From an uncultured Clostridium sp. (lineage in GTDB: Bacteria; Bacillota; Clostridia; TANB77; CAG-508), in assembly GCA_900554815.1 (NCBI GenBank), contig USIO01000002.1, positions 19,301 through 83,300 of the forward strand: 64,000 bases of DNA, read 5' to 3'. Below, piece by piece: positions 33,869-44,644 of this stretch. The first letter of the stretch is position 1; each line of letters begins with the position of its first letter. A program made the translations under genes and the position numbers. The notes under the pieces were generated by a model that ran no database searches, was not told the DNA's origin, and worked only from the letters and a program-made list of their open reading frames with translations.

Positions 33869-35245
33869 CTACTTATTTTTTGTTATTGTTAAATATTTTA
33901 TTGTTACTAAATTGTATAATAAGAATGTAATAATTCCCCAAAATACAATCATACCAAAGCTATTTATAATTGATAATTTTGAAAATGTAAATACAATAGC
34001 AACAGCACATAAAGGTATTCCTAGTTTTAAATATTTAAAATAAGTATCTTTAAATATAATGCTTATATTCTCTTTGTTTTTGCGTAAATTTTTTAAGTAG
34101 CTTAGTAAGAACAAATACTCAAATATGCTAATTATAATAATTCCCATAATGCTATTAGTTGTAATTATACAGTTACCATATCTAACAAATAATAATAAAA
34201 TTGCTATGAATCCTACAAATCCAATTCCCATATTTAGCCCATTTATGTCATTTCTAATAATTAAGTATATTATCATAATACCAACAGAAATTATAGCAAT
34301 TACACTTACTATCTTTATGTCTGTTTCTGTTATATTAGGGTTAATCGTATTGTTATATTCTAAAACATATTGAATTGGAAGTTCTCCTTGTTTTATTAAA
34401 GTAGAAATAAGGGTAGCTTCTGTAACAATATTCTCTAGTTCTTCTTGTGTTGTTATATTACTTCCTAGAGGAAGTTGTAAAATTCCATTAGACATGGTTT
34501 GTCCAAAATAAGTTGTAGTAAGTATTTCGTCATCTAACTTTAAAGTTACATTTTTAGTTGTATCATTGCCTTCTTCGTCTTGTGTTTTTACATAAGTTTT
34601 GCTAATTTCTTCTAATTTAGCCCTATCTTCTTTTTTAAATTCAATATTTAAATATACAGTTGTTCCATTTTCTGTTGTATTATATAAAACATCTGTTGTC
34701 TTTATATTATTACTATTTAGCAAAACTTCGTTAGTATCACTATCTATTAATTCAAATCCTCCATTTGCAGCAATTAGTTGGACATATGTATCGGTTAAAG
34801 AATTTTCTGGTAAGCTAACCCAAACAGTTCCATTTTCTCCTTTTCTTAGGTCATATTCTGGAACTTGAAAATCGTTAAGTCTATTTTCAATTATTGTTTT
34901 TGTTAAATTAAAATTTTCTTCTATTAAAATATCTTGGCTATTTATTGGTACTTCTTTAGTTGTCTGTCCCTCTGGTAATTCTTCATCTTCTGAATGTTCT
35001 TCTCCTTCTTCGTGTGTATGTTCTACCATATTCCCCTCTGCATCATAATAAACAGTTTCTGTAGTATCATCTACTTTTAGAATAACTTCTCTTCTTTTTC
35101 CAAACTCCATTCCAGTTTGATAATCTGGTATAACATTTTCATACTTGTTTAGTCTTTTTTGGTATATACCAATAAAAGAAATAATTGATAATAATATTAT
35201 TATTAAAATAATTGTTAGCGTTCTTAAAAAATTATTTTGTTTCAC
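33869..35245 (-). CDS. SecD-like membrane protein
   Basis: 458 residues. N-terminal helix (about 9-27), a large extracytoplasmic P1-like domain (TKTIIENRLNDFQVPEYDLRKGENGTVWVSLPE, about 115-145) and six helices after about 315. An acidic, His-containing insertion (TEHTHEEGEEHSEDEELPEG-like, about 75-95) is unusual. With the SecF-like partner it may pull translocated proteins using the proton gradient. The family is divergent. Confidence 0.65.
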   Translation of the reverse strand: MKQNNFLRTLTIILIIILLSIISFIGIYQKRLNKYENVIPDYQTGMEFGKRREVILKVDDTTETVYYDAEGNMVEHTHEEGEEHSEDEELPEGQTTKEVPINSQDILIEENFNLTKTIIENRLNDFQVPEYDLRKGENGTVWVSLPENSLTDTYVQLIAANGGFELIDSDTNEVLLNSNNIKTTDVLYNTTENGTTVYLNIEFKKEDRAKLEEISKTYVKTQDEEGNDTTKNVTLKLDDEILTTTYFGQTMSNGILQLPLGSNITTQEELENIVTEATLISTLIKQGELPIQYVLEYNNTINPNITETDIKIVSVIAIISVGIMIIYLIIRNDINGLNMGIGFVGFIAILLLFVRYGNCIITTNSIMGIIIISIFEYLFLLSYLKNLRKNKENISIIFKDTYFKYLKLGIPLCAVAIVFTFSKLSIINSFGMIVFWGIITFLLYNLVTIKYLTITKNK

Positions 35246-35256
35246 AGTTTTTCCTC

Positions 35257-35916
35257 CTACAATAGTTTTGTATCATTAATAATTAATTCAAACCATATTT
35301 TTAAAAATTTTGCTGCGTATTTGCTCATCATTGTTCTATGCATAAATATTTCAAAATAATCTAATACAGGGCAAATATTTGTATCTATAGTTAAATCTAA
35401 TGTAATAGTTCTTTTTGGTACATCTAATCTTAAATCAGCATCTGTAACTGCATAGTTTACTCTATCATGAATGTCAAACACTGAAATATTAGTTTTGCAT
35501 ACTCTGGCTCTATGAACGTCAGACTTATCGGCTAAAATTAAGGCTGCTGAAATTTCATTAACTGCTGTTCCAGTTTCTTCATCATGATTACCTATTGCCA
35601 TCATTATTTCTGTTCTTTCTTTAACATCCATTCCTAAATCTTTTAATATATTATAAGCCAAAATAGCACCAGTATGAGCATGGTCTACTCTATTTACACA
35701 ATTTCCAATGTCGTGCATATATCCTGCAATTTGCGCTAATTCGACTTTTCTTTCATCATAGCCTAAATCCTTTAAAATTTGTCCTGCTCTTTTCGAAACA
35801 ATGTTTACATGTCTAACAGAATGCTCTGTATATCCAAGAACATCTAATTGTTTTTGCGAGCCAACTACTAGTTCTTTAATCTCCGCATTTTCTTTAACAT
35901 CTTTTAGAGTTACCAC
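35257..35916 (-). CDS. HD-domain phosphohydrolase
   Basis: 219 residues. Metal-binding HD-family motifs: HSVRHV (about 37), HDIGN (about 86-90), HAHTGA and NHDEETG, with ADKSDVHRAR. Likely hydrolyses a phosphate ester or cyclic nucleotide; substrate unknown. Lies between the SecD-like gene and pfk. Confidence 0.75.
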   Translation of the reverse strand: MVTLKDVKENAEIKELVVGSQKQLDVLGYTEHSVRHVNIVSKRAGQILKDLGYDERKVELAQIAGYMHDIGNCVNRVDHAHTGAILAYNILKDLGMDVKERTEIMMAIGNHDEETGTAVNEISAALILADKSDVHRARVCKTNISVFDIHDRVNYAVTDADLRLDVPKRTITLDLTIDTNICPVLDYFEIFMHRTMMSKYAAKFLKIWFELIINDTKLL

Positions 35917-35973
35917 TGTTTTATCCTCCTTGGGAATAATTTTTTTATTTTATGTTATTAATTCAAAATATTG

Positions 35974-37113
35974 TTAATCTCCTAAACAAATTCCTATATT
36001 TCTTGCTGTTTTTGTTAAGTCGTGGTCTTCTGTTACAACTCTTGTATTGCTTTCTTCTGTTCCGCCCTGTACAGCTCCTATTTTTTTGTTGTCCCCCACA
36101 ACATCTTCTAATGGAACACAATCTAGTTTTCCATTTTTTATAACAGTTAATACATTAAATTTTCCTTGCATAGCTAGTTCTATTGCTTTTGCACCATATT
36201 TTGTAGATAATACCCTATCAAATGAAGTTGGTGTACCTCCTCTTTGCATATAACCTAAAGTTGTATTTCTAGTAACTAATCCTGTTCTTTTTTCTAATTC
36301 TCTTGCTACTTTATCTCCTGCTCCACCTAATTTTATATTAATAACTCCTTCTCCTCCATCTCTTACCTCTTGTACTTCCATGTTTCCACCTTTTGGTGTT
36401 GCACCTTCTCCAACTACAACCACTGCAAAGTTTTTTCCCATAGCTTGTCTTTTTTTTATGCTTGCTACTACTTTATCAATATCATATGGAATTTCTGGAA
36501 TTAAAGCAACGTCTGCTCCACCTGCTATTGCAGATTCTAGTGCAATCCATCCAGCATATCTTCCCATAACTTCTAAGCACATAATTCTATTATGTGTTTC
36601 TGCTGTTGTATGTAACCTATCTATTGCATCTGTTGCAACTTGCACAGCAGTATTATATCCAAAAGTAATATCTGTGCATGCTACGTCATTGTCTATTGTC
36701 TTTGGAACTCCAATTACTTTTAATCCTCTTAGTGTAAAATCTCTTGCTGATTTTTGTGTACTGTCTCCACCTAATGTAAAAATACAATCAATTTCATCTT
36801 TCTTTACATTTTGTACACATTTTTCCGATAAATCTTGGTATGTTATATTTCCTTTATCATCAACTACTTTATAATTAAATACATTGGCATTTAAAGATGA
36901 ACCTATAATAGAACCACCTTTGTGTAATATTCCCGAAGCATTATCTTTAGTACTTAATTTTACGTAATTATTGTTTAGTAATCCATTATAGCCATCAATA
37001 AAACCCAAGCATTCAATGTTATTTTCTTCCGCTGTTTTTACAATTGCTCTTATTACTGCATTAAAACCAGATACATCTCCACCATTTGCAAGTATTGCAA
37101 CTCTTTTTATCAT
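35974..37113 (-). CDS. Phosphofructokinase family (mixed or PPi type)
   Basis: 379 residues from MIKRVAILANGGD, behind AAAGGAGG. Phosphorylates fructose 6-phosphate in glycolysis. The motifs are LGGDSTQKSA and GVPKTIDNDV. In the family a lysine before TIDND (position 124 in E. coli numbering) is found in PPi-using and some ATP-using enzymes, and Ser instead of Gly or Asp at 104 leaves the phosphoryl donor open. Length fits the longer group rather than the 320-residue PfkA. Upstream are pyk and glgP. Confidence 0.85.
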   Translation of the reverse strand: MIKRVAILANGGDVSGFNAVIRAIVKTAEENNIECLGFIDGYNGLLNNNYVKLSTKDNASGILHKGGSIIGSSLNANVFNYKVVDDKGNITYQDLSEKCVQNVKKDEIDCIFTLGGDSTQKSARDFTLRGLKVIGVPKTIDNDVACTDITFGYNTAVQVATDAIDRLHTTAETHNRIMCLEVMGRYAGWIALESAIAGGADVALIPEIPYDIDKVVASIKKRQAMGKNFAVVVVGEGATPKGGNMEVQEVRDGGEGVINIKLGGAGDKVARELEKRTGLVTRNTTLGYMQRGGTPTSFDRVLSTKYGAKAIELAMQGKFNVLTVIKNGKLDCVPLEDVVGDNKKIGAVQGGTEESNTRVVTEDHDLTKTARNIGICLGD

Positions 37114-37209
37114 AAAATTTTCCTCCTTTAGAATCATTTAAACTAATCACATTATATCAGTTTTAATCATATTTGCAATAGTAATTTATTTTTTATTCCA
37201 AAAATATAT

Positions 37210-37264
37210 AAAAATTAAAAAGAGATGTTTAGTTTTGTTCTCTAAACATCTCTTTTTAATTTTT
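37210..37264 (-). terminator. Terminator of pyk
   Basis: A 19-bp perfect stem (37214-37232 and 37242-37260) around AAAAAGAGATGTTTAG, extended by A/T pairs, with a T-run on the minus strand. Confidence 0.85.
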
Positions 37265-38693
37265 ATACTTTAAGAATTCCGCCTATCATTCTGTTTAAGC
37301 TGTTTTGTGTTTCTAATTCCGTTTTTCCACCAGATATAACAATACAATCTCCAGTTCTAATAATTCCTTCATTTTTTAGATTTTCAATTACTTTTTCTAA
37401 TATTTTTTCTATATTATTTTCATTTTCAGTTATAAGAATAGGCTTAATGTTCCAGCTTAAACCTAATTGGCGATAAGTAATTTCACTTTTGGTTACAGCA
37501 TATATTGGGCATTGTGGTCCAAAACTAGAAATTAGCCTTGGAGTGTCTCCACACTCTGTATAAACTAAAATTAATTTAGCGTCTACATTCATTGCATTAG
37601 AACATATTGAATGATTAATATGGAATTCATAATTAGAAGATGGTTCTTCATATACTCTATTCCTAAACCTTTTCCAATATTTGATGCTCCCTTCTACTTT
37701 TTTGGCAATAGTATCCATGGCTCTTACACATTCAACTGGAAATTTTCCCATTGCTGTTTCTCCAGACAACATAATTGCTGAACTACCGTCAAATACTGCA
37801 TTTGCAACATCACTTACTTCTGCCCTTGTAGGTCTTGGGTTGTCGCACATAGATTCTAACATTTGTGTAGCAGTAATAACTGGTTTTCCTGCTCTATAGG
37901 TTTTTTTAATAAATTGTTTTTGTAAAATTGGAACTTCTTCCATAGGTATTTCTACTCCTAAATCACCACGAGCTATCATAATTCCATCCGATACTTCTAG
38001 TATTTGGTCAAAGTTATCAATTCCTTCTCTATTTTCTATTTTAGAAATAATTTTAATATGATTACCATCATTTTGTTTTAATACTTCTTTAATAGCTAAT
38101 ACATCTGCTGGCTTTCTAACAAAAGATGCCGCAATATAATCAAATCCAACTTTAATTCCATATTTAATGTCTTCTTCATCTTTTTCTGTAATACTTGGTA
38201 AATTTAATACTAAATTTGGAATATTAATGCTTTTGGTATTTGTTAATTTCCCACCATGAATAACTGTACAAACTATATCTTTATTTTTTATTTCCTTTAC
38301 TGTTAATTCAATAGTTCCATCATTAACTAATATGGTGCTTCCTATAGATACATCTTTATATAATTCCTTATAACTTACTGAAACTTCATTTTCGTTTCCG
38401 AGTTTATCTTCATTTAATAAAATAAATGTTTCTCCATTGTTTAAATTAATACCATTGTTTTCAAACTTGCCAATTCTAATTTCTGGTCCTTTTGTATCCA
38501 ATAGTAGCGGGATTGGTAAGCCTAATTCTGCTCTTACTTTTTTAAATAAGTTTATTCTTTCTTCTTGATCTTGGTAGTTTCCATGTGAAAAATTTATTCT
38601 TCCTACGTTCATTCCAGCAAGCATTAATTCTCTTAGTTTTTCTTCGTTATCTACTGCTGGTCCCATTGTACAAACTATTTTTGTCTTCCTCAA
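37263..38693 (-). CDS. pyk: Pyruvate kinase
   Basis: 476 residues. Makes ATP and pyruvate from PEP. Canonical MRKTKIVCTMGPA, GMNVGRINFSHG, IARGDLGVEIP and TATQMLESM segments. It lacks the extra C-terminal PEP-binding domain seen in Bacillus. Between glgP and pfk in one orientation, it forms part of a sugar-use cluster. Confidence 0.97.
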   Translation of the reverse strand: MRKTKIVCTMGPAVDNEEKLRELMLAGMNVGRINFSHGNYQDQEERINLFKKVRAELGLPIPLLLDTKGPEIRIGKFENNGINLNNGETFILLNEDKLGNENEVSVSYKELYKDVSIGSTILVNDGTIELTVKEIKNKDIVCTVIHGGKLTNTKSINIPNLVLNLPSITEKDEEDIKYGIKVGFDYIAASFVRKPADVLAIKEVLKQNDGNHIKIISKIENREGIDNFDQILEVSDGIMIARGDLGVEIPMEEVPILQKQFIKKTYRAGKPVITATQMLESMCDNPRPTRAEVSDVANAVFDGSSAIMLSGETAMGKFPVECVRAMDTIAKKVEGSIKYWKRFRNRVYEEPSSNYEFHINHSICSNAMNVDAKLILVYTECGDTPRLISSFGPQCPIYAVTKSEITYRQLGLSWNIKPILITENENNIEKILEKVIENLKNEGIIRTGDCIVISGGKTELETQNSLNRMIGGILKV

Positions 38694-38769
38694 AATATTT
38701 CATTCCTTCCTTTTTTGTTATATATGTATTACAAATTATATATATTTTATTAGTATATGTGTTATTGTG

Positions 38770-41338
38770 TTACTTTGTTATCCATTTTACTAAATTCATA
38801 TTTTCTGAATCTATAAGCATTTTATGTTTTGGCATAATTCTAAATGTATATCCATAATTACCACCTGTAGTTAGTTCAATCTTTCCTGCAAAAGTGTATG
38901 TTTTATTTTCTTCGTCTTCATTTATTAGTTTCATTGGAATAATTGCAATATTTTCTATTGTTCCATTTTCCAAAATTTTTCCATAATAAGTTTGCACTTC
39001 TATATTTTCTACTGAAATATTAGGTAATTTTACACTACACATTACATCAATATTATTGCCAGCATCTATTGTAATGTTATCTAAATTATTAATTTGGGAA
39101 ATTTCAATATCATTCCAATTTGCAACTATATTTTCTTTCCATGTATTGTATTCTGTTACTAAATCAAGTTTGCTAAAGTATTCATTAGTCATATCACAAA
39201 GTGGCATATATAGTTTTTCTATATAGTCTATTAGCATTCTTGCTGTGCTGAATTTTCCTCCTGTACTAATAATAGAATTTTTCATTAACTTAATCCATTG
39301 GCTTGATAGTCCATTTTTATCTTTATTATAATAAGCTTGTATGATTTTGTTTTCTAATGTTGTATAAATGCTTTCACTATCTGCTAAATCTTGTGCTTCA
39401 TAAGATTCATATTCCTCATTTGTCCCAATTGCCCAACCGTTTTTTTGGTTATATCCTTCTGCCCACCAACCATCTAATACACTAAAATTTATTACTCCAT
39501 TAATGGCTGCTTTTTGTCCACTCGTTCCTGAGGCTTCCATTGGTCTTCTAGGATTGTTTAGCCATATGTCTACTCCACTTACTAAATATCTTGCTATAGC
39601 AATATTATAATCCTCTAGTAAGAAAATTTTTCCCTTGAATTGTGGCATTGCAGATATTTCATGAATATATTTAATTAGATTTTGTCCTTCTTTGTCTGCT
39701 GGATGTGCCTTACCTGCAAATATAATTTGAACTGGTTTATCTGCATCATTTAGTATTTGAGTAATTCTTTCTAAATCTTTAAAAATTAAAGTTGCTCTTT
39801 TATATGTAGCAAATCTTCTTGCGAATCCTATTGTTAGAATATCTGATTTTAATTCTGGAACCATATCTTTTATAATGTCGTAGCTCATTCCTGATTTTCG
39901 TAGTCGACTTATTAAGTTACTTTTTGTTAAGTCTAGTAATTTTTCTTTTCTTTTCATGTGCTCATTCCAAAGTTTTTCATCCGGTATAGAGTCAATTTTT
40001 TTCCAAACTGTGTCGTCATATATATTATCTTGCCAATATGGAATTAAATATTTGTTATATAATTCTTTAATTCCTGGTGCTAACCATGAACAAGTGTGTA
40101 CTCCGTTTGTTACATATGTAATTGGTGATTCATTTGCTGCTATTTCTGGCCATATGTCTGAAAATAGTTCTCTAGAGACTGCCCCATGTAATTTGCTTAC
40201 ACCATTTTTTTTGCCTGCAATTTTAAGAGCTAATATGCCCATATTAAACCCAGTTCCTAATTCTTTATCTTTCGTACTCATTCCTAGTCTTAAAAATTCT
40301 TCTCTAGAAAGTCCAATTCTTCCCCAGAAATTTTTAAAATATTTTTCTACAAGTGCTATATCAAATATATCATTTCCTGCTGGCACAGGAGTATGTGTTG
40401 TAAATACTGTTTTAGCTGTTACAATTTCTTTAGCAATATTAAAAGATACTTGTTTTTCAGCCATTATATCTTTTATTAGTTCAACTGTAACAAAAGAAGA
40501 ATGTCCTTCATTCATATGGTATATGGTTGGATTTAGCCCTAATTTTTTTAGTAAGTTTACTCCACCCATTCCAAGCACAATTTCTTGTTGAATTCTCATT
40601 TCTCTGTCTCCACCATATAAATGTAGAGTAACATTTTTATAGTCATCTGTGTTTTGGTCAATATCAGAATCTAATAAATATAGAGTTACTCTTCCAACAT
40701 TAATTTTCCATACTTTTAAATATATTTTTTTTCTAGGGAATCTTACATCTATTATTAATTCCTCTCCATTTTCATTTACAACAGGTATAATAGGTAAATT
40801 ATATAAATCTATATTTTTATATTCTGTTTCTTGTACTCCATATTTATTAATTTTTTGATGAAAATAACCGTTTTTATATAGTAGTCCTACAGCAACAAAA
40901 GGAACTCCTAAATCACTTGCAGATTTTAAATGGTCTCCAGACAAAATTCCGCAATCCACCAGAATATATTGGTAATATTTCATCTAATCCATATTCTGCT
41001 GAAAAATATGCTATTAAGTCATTTTTATGGTTAGGATATTTTTTAGAAAACCATGTGGATTTGCTATTCATGTATCCTTCAAAATTTTCTACAATTTTAT
41101 CATATTCTTTTAAAAATTCGTTATCTGTTGTGACTTTCTCTAGTTTTGATTGTTCTACTAGTTTTAAAAATTTAACTGGATTCTTCCCGCATGTTTCCCA
41201 TAAGTCTATATCTAACATCTTAAATAGCCTCAAAAATTCTGTATTCCAAGACCACCATAAGTTCTTGGCTATATCTGATAATTTTTCAATTCTTTTAGGT
41301 AATTGTGGGTTAACTGTTATTCTATTAAAAACGTACAT
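38770..41338 (-). CDS. glgP: Alpha-glucan phosphorylase, one CGG shift site
   Basis: Releases glucose-1-phosphate from glycogen or maltodextrin (GT35, PLP enzyme). Two frames join at 40951-40948, where TTG CGGA is read Leu-Gly, giving IYSGGLGILSGDHLKSASDLGVPFVAVGLLY and about 855 residues. The N-terminus has the DUF3417-type region (DIAKNLWWSWN). The PLP region EASGTSGQKAAINGVINFSVLDGWW is intact. Without the shift both halves would be inactive, since the lost join is a conserved substrate loop. Confidence 0.93.
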
Positions 41339-41419
41339 TAAATTTTCCTCCTATGTATTTCTTATATAATTTTAACTTCATTTTGTTAAATTATATATTT
41401 TATAACTTTTTTAAATAAT

Positions 41420-42106
41420 TTACTTATTCTTCTTTTTTATTATAGTAATAATTATTATAACAATTATTACTACAATAATTCCTGCAATCATAATTGGTGA
41501 AACTGTAATAATTGGTTTTTCTTGTATTTCATTAAATTGAATTGTATCTACAATATTTTTTAATTCATCTTGTTGTACATTAGAATATTTGCTATTTAAT
41601 GTTATAGTAATTGCCTTTCCATTTACTATTGTATAATATTGGTATATTGTTGTTGTACCATTTATAAATTTAGTATATATGTATTTTATTTCATTATGTT
41701 CATAAAGATTTTGTTCTTCTACTTGTGCATCTCCAGCAGTTGCTAAAATTTCTTTTTTTAAATCTTCTATTTCTTTTTCGTCTAAAGAAGTTAAATGGAA
41801 ATTATTTTTAGTTCTCGTATTTTCAATTACAGAAATTATAAGCTCTTTAGATAAATTACTGCTTAATCCATTATATACTATTCCATTTTGATTATATTGA
41901 TTTTTTAATTCCTCACTTGTTACTCTCAATACTGTTTCATAATAAGAAATTTTGGTATCATTATTATCTATACCCGATTTTAGGTCATAATACTCATCTG
42001 GTAATTCTATTTTCATTCCAATTTCAGAAAATTCTTCTGCCATAACACAAATACTAGTAGATAAAAGCATTACTGCTAAAATAAATCCTACAATTATTTT
42101 TTTCAT
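41420..42106 (-). CDS. Secreted protein with C-terminal membrane anchor
   Basis: 228 residues. Signal peptide (MKKIIVGFILAVMLLSTSICVMA) and a C-terminal membrane helix (about 203-223) followed by KKKNK. The outside domain has no motif recognised. Likely a surface-tethered protein of unknown role. Confidence 0.6.
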   Translation of the reverse strand: MKKIIVGFILAVMLLSTSICVMAEEFSEIGMKIELPDEYYDLKSGIDNNDTKISYYETVLRVTSEELKNQYNQNGIVYNGLSSNLSKELIISVIENTRTKNNFHLTSLDEKEIEDLKKEILATAGDAQVEEQNLYEHNEIKYIYTKFINGTTTIYQYYTIVNGKAITITLNSKYSNVQQDELKNIVDTIQFNEIQEKPIITVSPIMIAGIIVVIIVIIIITIIKKKNK

Positions 42107-42175
42107 TTTTTAGTTCTCCTTTTTATATATTTTTTTCATCTTTATTATTATAAACATTAAATAAAAAGTTGTAAA

Positions 42176-42860
42176 CTATTTTAATAAATCTTTTACAACT
42201 TCTCCTGCAATAATTAGTCCTGCAACTGGTGGAACAAACGAAACACTCCCCGGAATTGGTGTATTTGTTTTCTTTGGCTCTTCTTTAGAATAAATTACTT
42301 TTAGTTTTTTTACACCAATATTTCTTAACTGTTTTCTTAATGCTTTTGCTAGTGGGCACACCTGTGTTTTATAAATATCCGATACTTCTAGCATAGTTGG
42401 ATTAAGTTTATTTCCTGTTCCCATACAAGAAATTATTGGAATATTATATCTTCCGAGCAATTTCTACTAAACTAACCTTTGCAGTCACATTATCTATTGC
42501 ATCTATAATGTACGAATAAGAAGAGTCTACTAATTCTTCTACATTATTTGGTAAGCAGTATTGCTTTATTACCTCTATTTTTGCTTCTGGATTAATATCT
42601 AACATTCTATTTTTCATTACATCTACTTTATATTTTCCAATTGTATTGTGGCTTGCATGGATTTGTCTATTTAGATTTGTTAATGAAATTTTGTCTTTAT
42701 CTATTAGGACAAAATTGCCTATTCCAGCTCTTATTAGTCCTTCTGCTACAAATGATCCTACTCCACCTATTCCAAAGATTACTACTTTAGATTGGTGGAG
42801 TTTTTGCAAACCATCTTTCCCAATTAGCATTTCTGTTCTTGAAAACTGATTTTCTTCCAT
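42176..42860 (-). CDS. tcdA: tRNA threonylcarbamoyladenosine dehydratase, one CGG shift site
   Basis: E1-like ThiF-fold enzyme that cyclises t6A37 in tRNA. The N-terminal ATP-binding GIGGVGSFVAEGLIRAGIGNFVLIDKD and NLNRQ are clear. Two frames join at 42455-42452, where GCT CGGA is read Ala-Gly, giving VEIAGRYNIPIISCMGTGNKLNPT and about 227 residues. The C-terminal hydrophobic VPPVAGLIIAGEVVKDLL ends it. Confidence 0.88.
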
Positions 42861-42863
42861 AGC

Positions 42864-43508
42864 TTAATTTTTACGCTTTCCAAAGATTGATAGCAACCTT
42901 AAGAATATATTAATAAAATCAAGATATATTTCCATAGCACCATATATGTGCAATTTATTCTCTGGTATAATGTCTGTATATTGTAATCGTTTTATTCTTT
43001 GAATATCATAGGCAGTTATTCCAAAAAATACTATTAAAACAACCCATGAAATAACAAGATCAAAAGTTGAACTTTGTGTAAATAAATTAATAACACTTGT
43101 AATAATAGCTGCAATTAAAAAACCATATAGCATTGGTGCAAACCTTCCTAAGTCCATATTAGTTTTATAACCTAAAAATCCTATTGTTGCAAATCCAATT
43201 GCTGCTGTAAAAAAGCAAATAAAAATAGATTCAATTTCAAATGCAAAAAAGATTGTAGATAGAGTAACACCATTAATAATTGCATAAACAAAATATAAAA
43301 TTGCAACTACTGCTGGAGGTAATTTTTTAAATAAAAATGAAAATAATAATACCACTATTATTTCTACAATTAGTAATATTGAAAATGTGTTATTAAATAC
43401 AAATTGAAACATCAATCCTGTTTTAAAAGTATACCATGATACAATTCCTGTTACCAATAATCCTAAAAACATCCATAATAACGTTTTGCTTAAAACTTTA
43501 TTTTCCAT
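42864..43508 (-). CDS. Bax inhibitor-1/YccA family membrane protein
   Basis: 214 residues with seven predicted membrane helices. The C-terminal FFGITAYDIQRIKRL and AMEIYLDFINIFLRLLSIFGKR are hallmarks of the family, often linked to calcium or proton leak and membrane stress. Directly upstream of tcdA in the transcript, 3 bases apart. Confidence 0.88.
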   Translation of the reverse strand: MENKVLSKTLLWMFLGLLVTGIVSWYTFKTGLMFQFVFNNTFSILLIVEIIVVLLFSFLFKKLPPAVVAILYFVYAIINGVTLSTIFFAFEIESIFICFFTAAIGFATIGFLGYKTNMDLGRFAPMLYGFLIAAIITSVINLFTQSSTFDLVISWVVLIVFFGITAYDIQRIKRLQYTDIIPENKLHIYGAMEIYLDFINIFLRLLSIFGKRKN

Positions 43509-43537
43509 ATATTCACTTCCTTATTTTTTTGCGTTTT

Positions 43538-43981
43538 TTATAATGCATTAACAATATCTTGTTTGTCTTTCACTCCAACAAATGTTGCTGTAGGTTTGCC
43601 ATTTTTAAAAATAATAATTGTTGGTATGCTCATAACACTATATTTCATTGCTAGGTCTTGGTTTTTGTCAACATCTACTTTTACCACTTTTACATTGCTG
43701 TTTTCTTCTGCAATGTTTTCAATTATAGGGGACATCATTTTACATGGCCCACACCAAGTAGCAAAAAAGTCTACTAATACAGTAGTTTGTGAATCGAGTA
43801 CCTCCTTTTCAAAATCTTGGCTCATAATTTCTGCTACATTCATTTTGTTTTCCTCCTTTTCACTTTTATTTATTTGTTTATTTATATAAGAATTCATTAT
43901 ATAGTTATATAAAACTGTAAGTATTACTACTATTATAATAAATATTATTATTTGTAGTATTAGTTTCTTCTTTTTATCCAT
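43538..43981 (-). CDS. Thioredoxin with membrane anchor and possible second start
   Basis: 147 residues. Residues about 7-29 are a membrane helix; from residue 47 a complete thioredoxin follows (FFATWCGPCKMMSPI, active site WCGPC, and cis-Pro SIPT). A strong AGGAGG sits 7 bases before an in-frame ATG at 43843, so a soluble 101-residue form could also be made. Next in the operon after ccdA and a thioredoxin reductase-like gene, it probably carries electrons across the membrane. Confidence 0.85.
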   Translation of the reverse strand: MDKKKKLILQIIIFIIIVVILTVLYNYIMNSYINKQINKSEKEENKMNVAEIMSQDFEKEVLDSQTTVLVDFFATWCGPCKMMSPIIENIAEENSNVKVVKVDVDKNQDLAMKYSVMSIPTIIIFKNGKPTATFVGVKDKQDIVNAL

Positions 43982-44008
43982 TTACATATCCTTTCTTTTA
44001 AGTTTATT

Positions 44009-44641
44009 TTATTTAATAATAACTATAATCCCACTTATTATTAAAATAATTCCTGCAATTTTATTAATTATATTATAATTATTTTTAATTAATTGAAAGG
44101 TTGTTTTTAGTTTTTCTAAAAATATTGCTGTTATTATAAAAGGAATTCCTAGCCCTAAAGAGTATAAAAATAGCATAATAACTCCCTGTGTAATACAACC
44201 ATATGTTGCACTCATTATCAAGGCAGAACTTAAAAAAACTCCAACGCATGGCGTCCAGCAAATCGAAAACAATATTCCAAATAAAATAGAAGAAAAAAAG
44301 CTTAAGTCTTTTTCTTTTCGTTTTATTCCTTTTGTTTTGTTTAATATTTTAATTCGTAATATTCCCATATAATGCAATCCAAATAATATAATAATTATTC
44401 CAAAAACAATATTAATATAATAAATATATTTTTGAATTATTTTCCCAAGTGTGCTTGCAAATACTCCTAACAATATAAACAAAATTGTAAATCCTAGTAT
44501 AAACCCTAGTGCATTAATTATAGTTTTTTTTAAGCTTTTATCTTGTCCTGCAAAATATGATATATACATTGGTAGCATTGGCAAAACACAAGGAGAAATA
44601 AAAGACGCAAATCCTTCTATAAAAATTAATAAATAATCCAT
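44009..44641 (-). CDS. ccdA: CcdA/DsbD-like membrane reductant transporter
   Basis: 210 residues with six predicted membrane helices. The conserved cysteines are in FISPCVLPMLPMYISYF and FSICWTPCVGVFLSSALI. Transfers reducing equivalents from cytosolic thioredoxin to extracytoplasmic partners such as the anchored thioredoxin. Starts 3 bases after the reductase gene. Confidence 0.9.
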   Translation of the reverse strand: MDYLLIFIEGFASFISPCVLPMLPMYISYFAGQDKSLKKTIINALGFILGFTILFILLGVFASTLGKIIQKYIYYINIVFGIIIILFGLHYMGILRIKILNKTKGIKRKEKDLSFFSSILFGILFSICWTPCVGVFLSSALIMSATYGCITQGVIMLFLYSLGLGIPFIITAIFLEKLKTTFQLIKNNYNIINKIAGIILIISGIIVIIK

Positions 44642-44644
44642 TTT

